Source: Gemmatimonadota bacterium | GTDB taxonomy: Bacteria > GCA-2686955 | Assembly (NCBI GenBank): GCA_002686955.1 | Contig: NYZA01000082.1 | Span: 1-8,726 of the forward strand | Direction: 5' to 3' | DNA length: 8,726 nucleotides | Shown here: in pieces, positions 1 through 5,900 of the stretch | Layout: each line of letters starts with the position of its first letter | Position numbering within the stretch: position 1 is the stretch's first letter | Position numbers and translations under genes: made by a program | The notes under the pieces: model-generated | What the model was told of the DNA's origin: nothing | Databases searched by the model: none | The model's input: only the letters and a program-made list of their open reading frames with translations

Positions 1-63
1 CCAAAGGCGCCCGAACTCCACCGAGGGCGATTCTACGCGAGCGCGGAATGCGCCGGGAAGAAA

Positions 64-94
64 GGGCGGTGCGGAGGTGGGGGGGACTGGGGGG
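64..94 (+). other. G-run cluster at the left edge
   Basis: The plus strand carries G-runs at 64-66, 79-85 and 89-94 just beyond the stop codon of the truncated response regulator. GGG blocks separated by 12, 1 and 3 nt could in principle form a relaxed three-tier G-quadruplex on the plus strand; on the minus strand this is a pair of C-tracts directly after the stop. No gene is visible in the first 94 nt on either strand. The quadruplex idea is inference, and the first loop is longer than in the canonical pattern. Confidence 0.25.
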
Positions 95-250
95 CTACAA
101 CAGGTCGAGCGCTTGCGCACCATTGTGAGCGGTCTGAACTTCGAAGGAAAGCTCTTCCAGGAACTCGCGCAGCAGCTTGCACACTTCCGCACTGTCATCG
201 ACCAGCAGTATTCGGGGCGATCTTGCGCCAGGGTTTTGAATGCGATTCAA
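95..250 (-). pseudogene. Truncated response-regulator receiver domain (REC fragment)
   Basis: The 51 residues contain the start of a CheY-like receiver domain: beta1 and the acidic pocket (ILLVDDSAEV, about residues 14-23), helix 1 (CKLLREFLEEL), beta2 (FEVQTA) and the start of helix 2 (NGAQALDLL), then a TAG stop. Family receivers are about 110-120 residues. Missing here are the phospho-acceptor Asp at the end of beta3, the Thr/Ser switch and the conserved Lys, so it cannot work as a normal phosphorylated receiver. I place the start at a TTG (250-248) because AGGAGG lies exactly 7 nt upstream; the longer ATG reading from 349 adds a non-homologous N-terminus. None of the three frames after the stop resumes a receiver sequence, so a simple one-base frameshift does not explain the loss. 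A functional micro-receiver is possible but less likely than a remnant. Confidence 0.7.
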
Positions 251-257
251 GTCCTGC

Positions 258-263
258 CCTCCT
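258..263 (-). promoter_or_regulatory. Shine-Dalgarno AGGAGG of the REC fragment
   Basis: A perfect AGGAGG on the minus strand lies 7 nt upstream of a TTG codon at 250-248. It decides the start of the truncated receiver gene and excludes the longer ATG-initiated reading. Its preservation suggests that the truncation is recent or that the short product is still translated. Confidence 0.6.
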
Positions 264-291
264 GGGCGGAACGGGTCCAAGTTCACTGATG

Positions 292-300
292 ATTCTATCA
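292..300 (-). promoter_or_regulatory. Extended -10-like promoter (TGATAGAAT)
   Basis: On the minus strand TGATAGAAT fits the extended -10 form TGnTATAAT with one mismatch (TAGAAT, 292-297). It would start transcription near 285 and give a leader of about 35 nt to the TTG start of the REC fragment. No good -35 hexamer is visible at 16-18 nt. The assignment rests on sequence resemblance only. Confidence 0.3.
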
Positions 301-375
301 GGAACAGGGACGCCCCGTTGTCCGGGTTCGGTGCTCGGCAGAGAGGCACGTTGGCGCGAACGGAGCGGACGCGCC

Positions 376-442
376 GCCATGAAGCGGGCGGTGCCGCTCA
401 CGAACCTGCGCCGCTTGGCGTTCCAATGCGAAGAACCGCGCC
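376..442. repeat. Degenerate in-phase copy of the 67-bp repeat
   Basis: Aligned without gaps to the unit at 443-509, this segment matches at 31 of 67 positions by hand count. The matches cluster in landmarks: GCC at the start, GAAGCGG at 381-387 (exactly 67 bp before the same heptamer at 448), CTTGG two bases out of register, and ATGCG back in exact phase. This suggests an older, diverged copy of the array. The overall identity alone would not be convincing, so the call rests on the exact 67-bp spacing and the shared landmarks. Confidence 0.4.
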
Positions 443-590
443 GCCGCGAAGCGGTCAACATCCCGCCGCGCTCATCACGACCCTTGGTACTCATGCGGGG
501 AGTTGTGCTGCCGCGAAGCGGCCAACATCCCGCCGCGCTCATCACGACCCTTGGTACTCATGCGGGGAGTTGTGCTGCCGCGAAGCGGCC
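443..590. repeat. 67-bp tandem direct repeat, two full copies plus a partial
   Basis: Copy 1 is 443-509 and copy 2 is 510-576. They differ at one position only (T at 455 against C at 522). A third copy begins at 577 and follows the unit for about 14 bases before diverging. Each copy opens with a short palindrome, CCGC-GAA-GCGG (444-454, 511-521, 578-588). At the copy 1/copy 2 junction the flanks extend it into a longer imperfect hairpin (GCGGGGAGTTG side against the CAACATCCCGC side). The near identity of the two copies points to a recent duplication. The compact palindromes resemble REP/BIME-type intergenic elements, but no known family is recognised. There are no spacers between copies, so this is not a CRISPR array. 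Confidence 0.9.
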
Positions 591-605
591 AGCACCAACT
601 CCCCG
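563..605. repeat. 19-bp imperfect hairpin at the end of the array
   Basis: The left arm (563-581) is CGGGGAGTTG, TGCTG, CCGC. The loop is GAA (582-584). The right arm (585-605) is GCGG, CAGCA, CAACTCCCCG with single unpaired C bases at 589 and 595. All 19 pairs are Watson-Crick. The left arm comes from repeat copy 2 and the partial copy 3; the right arm is unique sequence that complements it. It abuts the next hairpin at 606 with no gap. On the minus strand it would sit in the 3' end of the upstream gene's transcript. Confidence 0.75.
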
Positions 606-632
606 GTCATAGACTGCTCCGCAGTCTATGAC
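606..632 (-). terminator. 12-bp perfect stem-loop at the stop codon (terminator or 3' end stem)
   Basis: GTCATAGACTGC (606-617) and GCAGTCTATGAC (621-632) pair perfectly around a 3-nt loop. On the minus strand the stem begins with the last base of the TAG stop (634-632) of the secreted-protein gene. No T-tract follows, so it is not a canonical intrinsic terminator; a second GC-rich hairpin follows instead. It may act as a Rho-dependent or stem-only 3' end, or protect the mRNA. The structure itself is certain; the function is inference. Confidence 0.55.
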
Positions 633-1750
633 TATTTCAGAAGCACCATCGACCGTTCCAATCGAGTCTCCCCCGCTACGAGCCGAATCAGATAGACCCC
701 ACTGGCGAGCCGATCAGGCTTCCACCCGACAGTATGCCCACCCGCTGCATGCAGCCCCTCGGCCAGCACTGCGATCTTGTGACCCGACAGATCGTAGACC
801 GCCAGCTCGACCGGACCCGCATCGGCAAGCTCGAATCGAATCGTAGTGGAGGGGTTGAAAGGGTTCGGGCTGTTCTGGCTGAGGCTGGCCCGGGCCGGGG
901 CCGCCGGAGCGTTCGGTCGATCTCCACCGACACCGGTTCCCTGCGGGTACCACTCGTCGACATCCAGTTCCATGGTCGGGTTCGAATCGTCCATGACGAA
1001 TGAGAGGTTCGCGAAGCAGTCGCCGGGATGCGGGTGGCGCAGGTCCTGCCACATCCAGTTGGTCGCGGGATCCCAGGCGTCGCAAGGGTCACCCTGCATG
1101 TCGAAGCGCTCCGGCTTCGAGTCGGCGTGAGCCCGGTACTTGTAGCTGATCGTGCCCTTCGGCGTCGTTCCGGCTGGGAAGAAGAGAGAGATGCTCCACA
1201 TCCCGCCTCCTTGATCGACGAGCAGGTTGCTGTCATCGTCCCAATTCAGCGGGGCGGAGCCCCCCCGGATCGCCATCTGGTCGATGGTGCAGAGGTCGCA
1301 GTCATCGTTTTCCAGTACGTTGAAGGTCACTGTGACGTCCCGCTCCGTGAATCCCAGGAAGTCGTCGAAGTAGACCACTTCGAGCGCCAAGTTTTCTCCC
1401 TCGAAGAGAAAGCTGCGATTCGGTCCTCCATCCAGCTCCCAAATATCTTGCCCGCCAACCACCATGACGAATTTGTAATCGACGTCGGTGCCGGAATCGG
1501 CGTTGTCGAAGTCGGCGATCCCTTCGTAGACGCCGGGTTCGAGGCCTTCCACCAGCTGGATCCCGGTGCCCCAATCGAGAGGAGCCAGACCTCCGCGGAC
1601 GAAGACCACATCTCCTGAACCGGGATCGAACGCACCGATATCCTCTTGGACCGACATGTCGACCTGGAAGAGGACGGCCGATGTGTCCGCGGCGGCAAGG
1701 GTAGCGCTCATGAGCGCAAGGGCAGTGGCTACAACCAGCAGGTTCTTCAT
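632..1750 (-). CDS. Secreted protein with two starch-binding-like domains and a C-terminal sorting domain
   Basis: The product is 372 residues. It opens with a signal peptide (MKNLLVVATALAL..., likely cut near residue 20 after Ala-Ala). Two related beta domains follow: about 26-135 (VLFQVDMS, then RGGLAPLDWG) and about 138-290 (VTVTFNV, then RGGSAPLNWD, later ISYKYRA). Their shared pattern resembles CBM20-like starch-binding folds seen in FCB exported proteins. The second domain has four Cys (151, 154, 223, 245), including CDLC, suggesting disulfides or a metal site. Residues 288-372 form a FlgD-like/type IX type A sorting domain: NSPNPFNPSTTIRF, then VYDLSGHKIAVL and GVYLIRLVAG. I chose the ATG at 1750 because it begins the signal peptide and has AGGA 9 nt upstream; the longer reading from 1834 would start inside a hairpin. 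No catalytic motif is visible. The likely role is a surface-attached or released carbohydrate-binding protein. Confidence 0.85.
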   Translation of the reverse strand: MKNLLVVATALALMSATLAAADTSAVLFQVDMSVQEDIGAFDPGSGDVVFVRGGLAPLDWGTGIQLVEGLEPGVYEGIADFDNADSGTDVDYKFVMVVGGQDIWELDGGPNRSFLFEGENLALEVVYFDDFLGFTERDVTVTFNVLENDDCDLCTIDQMAIRGGSAPLNWDDDSNLLVDQGGGMWSISLFFPAGTTPKGTISYKYRAHADSKPERFDMQGDPCDAWDPATNWMWQDLRHPHPGDCFANLSFVMDDSNPTMELDVDEWYPQGTGVGGDRPNAPAAPARASLSQNSPNPFNPSTTIRFELADAGPVELAVYDLSGHKIAVLAEGLHAAGGHTVGWKPDRLASGVYLIRLVAGETRLERSMVLLK

Positions 1751-1759
1751 GACAGGGTT

Positions 1760-1763
1760 TCCT
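1760..1763 (-). promoter_or_regulatory. Ribosome binding site AGGA for the gene at 1750
   Basis: AGGA on the minus strand ends 9 nt before the ATG at 1750-1748. It supports the signal-peptide start over the upstream in-frame ATG codons at 1834 and 1792. Confidence 0.5.
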
Positions 1764-1783
1764 AAAGGGTTCGCGCATGAATA

Positions 1784-1836
1784 ACTTGTCATTCTGGCGC
1801 CCAGATGTGGTGCAGATGGGATGCCAAATGACAAGT
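1784..1836 (-). promoter_or_regulatory. Imperfect hairpin in the leader between the PorV-like gene and the secreted-protein gene
   Basis: ACTTGTCATT (1784-1793) pairs perfectly with AATGACAAGT (1827-1836). After a single bulged C at 1794, TGGC (1795-1798) pairs with GCCA (1823-1826), giving a 14-bp stem. The 24-nt loop contains a further CCCA/TGGG pairing and a direct CAGATG repeat (1802, 1813). It lies 31 nt past the stop of the PorV-like gene and 33 nt before the next start. On the minus strand it is followed by TTATTC, a poor T-tract. It could end the three-gene unit, attenuate or stabilise the downstream message, or be a protein-binding inverted repeat. No clear promoter is visible in this 117-nt gap. 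Confidence 0.55.
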
Positions 1837-1867
1837 GATTCTTGCGCGGACCCTAAGCTGTGGGCTC

Positions 1868-2938
1868 CTAGAACCTGAGCCCAAGTGTGAAAAACTGGGT
1901 GGAATCGAGTCGGCCGTAATCAGCCCAGGCGTAATCGACCGCGAGATGGACTACGCCGGGCAGGTCGATCGCGAGGCCGGCTCCCATTGTCAGCCCGCCT
2001 TCGATCGACGGGTCGCGCTCGATGTCGAGACCCATGCTCTCCAGGGCATTTCGGACCCGCAAGCGGTTCCAGCCGATCCGGAGAGCGAGGAGCTCGGCCG
2101 GCCGAGCTTCGACACCGAGGTTGAGGCTCTCGGTGTTGTCGTTCGGATGGATGGCGTCGAGTGCGAGCCGCGTCGGCATCAATTCGGATTGCAGCAAGTC
2201 GAGCGCTATTCCGGTGCGGAACAAAAGAGGCAGATTCCAGCGACTCACTTCTAGCACACCAGGGGTGTTGGCGTTGTTGCCGTCGATCTGCTCGTCGAGG
2301 TCATTGGTCGTGCGCAGATCGAGGCCCTCCATTCTCATGCGGGTGCCGAAATTGGAGACCGACGAGCCGATGCTCATGTTGCGCCATCCGATCCTATAGA
2401 CCGTACCGACGTCCAGGGCCCAGCCCGTCGCCGCCTCGTGCCAGATCGTCTGACGGATGTACTTGACCTGTCCTCCCATCGAGAACCTGTCGGTCAACGA
2501 GGCGGCGTACGCGAGCCCAATGGCGAGATCTCGCGATCGAAACTTCTCGCCCGTTCCCTCTTGCTCGTCGACTGTGGTCACCGCCATCTCGCCCAAGTCG
2601 AGCAAAGTGATCGACGCACCAACGACGCCCCCGGCCACGCCGGGCGCGATGGCGCCCAGATACTCGAAATCGATCCCCGCCAGCCAACTCGAGTGTTGAA
2701 AGAGGAGCTGGGCATCGCCGAATTCCGCGACACCTCCAGAGTTCCAGAAGAGAGTACTCGGATCGTCAGCCTGGGCGACGAAAGCTCCTCCCATGCCGGT
2801 CGCCCTCGCTCCAACGCCTAGGGTAAGAAAGGGGGCGGCAGTAGTTCCGACATTGGTCTGAGAGAGCGCTGGAGAGGCGGAGATCAGGAGCCAGAACCCG
2901 AGGCCGGCCGCCGCCGCCGAAGCGCGAAGGTCCATCAT
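1868..2938 (-). CDS. PorV/PorQ-family outer-membrane beta-barrel protein
   Basis: The 356-residue product has a signal peptide (hydrophobic stretch about 8-24, likely cut after ALS at 26). Next comes the family's N-terminal signature: GTTAAPFLTLGVGARATGMG (31-50), then GAFVAQADDPSTLFWN (51-66), where relatives usually read 'ALYWNPAG'; here it is NSGGVAEF. The remainder alternates amphipathic strands and ends in VDYAWADYGRLD and TLGLRF, with the terminal Phe expected for BAM-dependent insertion. Length is typical. In type IX secretion PorV binds the C-terminal sorting domain of cargo and carries it to the attachment complex; PorQ and the FadL fold are related. Its ATG overlaps the preceding gene's TGA by 4 nt (2935-2938), so translation is probably coupled; a second ATG follows at once (2935-2933). 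With a sorting-domain gene on each side, a partner or translocator role is likely but not shown. Confidence 0.85.
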   Translation of the reverse strand: MMDLRASAAAAGLGFWLLISASPALSQTNVGTTAAPFLTLGVGARATGMGGAFVAQADDPSTLFWNSGGVAEFGDAQLLFQHSSWLAGIDFEYLGAIAPGVAGGVVGASITLLDLGEMAVTTVDEQEGTGEKFRSRDLAIGLAYAASLTDRFSMGGQVKYIRQTIWHEAATGWALDVGTVYRIGWRNMSIGSSVSNFGTRMRMEGLDLRTTNDLDEQIDGNNANTPGVLEVSRWNLPLLFRTGIALDLLQSELMPTRLALDAIHPNDNTESLNLGVEARPAELLALRIGWNRLRVRNALESMGLDIERDPSIEGGLTMGAGLAIDLPGVVHLAVDYAWADYGRLDSTQFFTLGLRF

Positions 2939-5900
2939 TTGATCACCGCGAACTTCCCGATCTGCTCGCCGTATCCAGGCGCATCGACATGGAATAGGTA
3001 GACGCCATACGCGATCTCGAGATTGTCTCGAGATCGGAGATCCCAGCTCGCGGATCCGCTCAGTTCGACTCCGCCATCATGCTTGATCGTATCCACCAAT
3101 TCCCCCCGAAGCGTGTAGATCCGAATCGAGGCTCGGGGGGGCAAATGGGTGAAGAAGAGGCGTCGTTCGCCGCGCTCGCTGCCAAAGAGCTGCTTCGGTT
3201 CGAGGCTGTTGCCCGCTACATACGGGTTCGGGACAACCTTGATTGCGTCCATGTCGAAGGTGCCGGCGCCCGACGTCGCCGTAGGCTTCACCGTTCTGAA
3301 GGTGTAGGTATCTCCATCCACACCACCCCGGAAAGGGATTGTCGTCTTGAAGCGATATGCAGCTCCGTTGCCCGGCGGCTCCCCGCCGCCCTCATTGATG
3401 GCCAAGCTCCAAGTCGGCAGCAGAGTAGAAGAGTCGGCCGGATCCGGTCGGAGCAAGATGATCTGATCCCCTGGGTCCAGCTCGTCGTCCAGATCGCCCA
3501 ACTCCCAATAGGCAAAGTGCAATTCCCCTTCGCTGCCGCCGGTGGTCTCAAGCACCTTGAAGCGTGTGTCCACCGCCGGCAGGTGTATCGATCCGAAAAT
3601 GTCGTCGATTTCGTACTCGGTGGAGCGTCCATCGATCTCGCTGCTCACGCGTAGCTCGTAGATGCCCGGCCACGCATGACCGTTGGTTCGACGGTAATTG
3701 AACACTCGCGACGACACGCCGTATGCACCCGCTACCGCGCCGGACCAACCCGACAGCGAATCGATTGTTTCCACAGCGACATCGTTTTCCAGCACCAGTC
3801 GCATTCCGGCGAAGAAATCATCGCTTGGGCCCGCCTCGACACTGGTAGAGCTGTCCACAACGACCGAATCTGCGTCGATCAATCGAACGGTGTACGATGC
3901 TGTCGCGCGAGGGTGCAGCGTGTCCGCTTCCCAGAAGCTCTGGTCCTCGAAGGTGACCTCGTAGGATCGATTCACCATTCGCGCGGGATCGACAATCTCG
4001 ACTTGCAAATCACCGGTTGCTTCCCCCTCGTGGACGAAATCGACCACGCTCGATCCAACGTACCCGGCTGCCTTTACACCAGGAGTCACAGCCACGGTAT
4101 TGTCATCGAAGATCAACGAGCCATCGTCGAGCTCCGTGATCGATTTCGTGTTCTCGGCCGGCTGTATGTTCAGCTCCACTCCTCCGTGGTCGTAGGCCAC
4201 CACGGCGTAGTAGTAGGTGCGTCCGTTGACGACGTCGGTATCTTCAATCGAGTACCGTAGACCGGTCTCTTTGCCGAGAAAGAACTGGATCCCCCGGCCC
4301 TCGATCGGTGTTTCGAAGAAACCGAACTCCCCGTTGATCAAGTCGAACTGGGCCAGAGGATCGTTGAAAGTCTTTCTGCCCTTTGCGTCGGTGATGGTGA
4401 AGCTCTCGTTGAAGAAAGGCTCGGTCGACTTGTAGATCTTGTACCCCTCGAAATCGAAACCCAGCACATCGTCGAAGCTGTTCTCCGACTCGCTTCCGTC
4501 CCAATAGAGAGTGACCTTGCCCGAGTCGGCGGTTGCCCAAACCGTGGGATTGGCTGGTGGTCGGGCGAAATTGTAGTTGTCATCATAGATCTGTTGCGCC
4601 GTGCGCTTGTTGTCGACGATGTCTTCGAAATCCTCGCCGAACACCAAGGCCATGGAAAAGCGCTGCGTCTGACCGACCTTCAGAGGGAAATAACCCGACC
4701 CGTAGATGAAGTCCCCGTCGGCCGGCTCGTCCGGCACGACCTCGAAACGCCCGGGCTGCAAGCGTTCCCAGAGACCATCATCATCGTTCATGCGTACATC
4801 CGACGGCGGCGAGAAGTAGTCGAAACTGGTCAGCCCGATTTGATCCGATTCATCTACGTCGGTTGCGTCGAAGTTTCTTTCCCCCGCGGTTGGGACTCCA
4901 TCTCCTTCGCCTTCATCGGCCGTTCCGGGAACGCCATCGGCACCGCTGTCGTGGAGCAGGGGATCCCAATCCAGATCGTTGTCGATTCCGTCGTCGCGAC
5001 GTTCATCGATCATCTCGTCGATGCGGCCATCCGCATCGTTGTCGATGTTGTCGGCGTAAGCGAGACCGATATGTTGCACGCCTTCATCGATCAAACCGTT
5101 GCCATTGTCATCGATGCCGTTGTCGGCGACCTCGCCAGAGAGCATGCCCGCGTCGATCAGCGGGCTGCCCTCTTCACCGTCACCGTCGTCGTCGATGCCG
5201 TTGAAGGGGTTGCCCGGCGATTCGAGGAAGGCGTAGCCCGCATAGCCGACTTCGATCGTCTCCGAGACCGGCACCCAGCCTTCGAAGTCGACATTGTCGT
5301 CGGAGTCCCAGGAATAGGTCATGTCGTCCTCGAGATCGAAGAACGCGAGGTCGTCGTCCGAGTCGGTTCTTCCGCCCGAGAGCGTCCCAACCACCATGCC
5401 GAAGGCGACCTTGTCATAGTCGTGAACTGAAACGTTGGTCACCTCGTAGAGCCAGAAGATGACGTCTTCGGCCAGGAAGTGGGACCACTGGAACCCGCGG
5501 ACCTTGACCAGGAGGCCGAGTCCGGCTCGACTCGGGGCGTCGGGCGAAGGCTGCCACAGCACAGTTCCGTCGTCCGCAACATTGAACTCGGCGTCATTTG
5601 CATCGTCCACATAGAAAAACGACTCCTGGTCCGCGTTTTGCACGCCGCGGCCGAAGAAGCCGTTCCAGAAGCCGTTCCATGAGGCCGGCTTGTCGGGCCA
5701 GTGCCCCGGCCAGGTGGAAGGCAGGTGGCTCATCGCCACCCCGTCCTGGTCCTCGGCCAGAAAACCGGGGATCGGTTCGAAACCCCAGAAAACGCCGCCA
5801 CCGGGGCCGTCCGAGTTTCCTCTGGGCCCGTCGCAGGTCACAACCGTATGCACCAAATCACCGACCTTGTTGACATACTCGACGCCCACCAAGGGTGTGA

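Larger units (their letters stand above)
251..631. other. Intergenic region with tandem repeats and hairpins
   Basis: This 381-nt stretch between the REC fragment and the secreted starch-binding-like protein holds no convincing protein gene. Several open frames cross it on both strands, but they read through the 67-bp repeats in shifting frames, since 67 is not a multiple of 3, and give Arg/Pro/Ala-rich low-complexity peptides. From right to left it contains a terminator-like hairpin (606-632), a longer abutting hairpin (563-605), the 67-bp tandem array (376-590), and the leader and promoter of the REC fragment. Further small GC stems occur, for example around 383-398 (AGCGG pairing with CCGCT). 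Confidence 0.75.

Noticed and set aside
251-349. ATG start at 349 for the REC fragment
   Set aside because: The added 33 residues have no receiver similarity, and an AGGAGG site at 258-263 clearly serves the TTG at 250-248.
195-545. Minus-strand open frame of 116 codons across the repeats
   Set aside because: It is Arg-rich low-complexity sequence, passes through the repeat units in changing frames, overlaps the REC fragment and its promoter, and lacks a convincing ribosome binding site.
443-590. Possible CRISPR array
   Set aside because: The copies are contiguous with no spacers, the unit is 67 bp, and no cas gene is present.
240-695. Plus-strand open frames across the 67-bp repeats
   Set aside because: Repeated peptide pieces arise only from the DNA repeat; the frames run into the antisense of the secreted-protein gene and show no protein family signature.
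1751-1834. 28-residue N-terminal extension of the secreted-protein gene
   Set aside because: It would start inside the hairpin and precede a perfectly good signal peptide that has its own AGGA site.
1785-1836. Insertion-sequence ends
   Set aside because: The inverted arms enclose only 33 nt, no transposase is present and no target-site duplication is evident; a hairpin is the simpler reading.
4594-5430. Plus-strand open frame of 278 codons
   Set aside because: It is antisense to the acidic repeat region of the large secreted protein. The open frame follows from GAC/GAT-rich codons read in reverse (Val/Ile-rich), with no start signal or domain.
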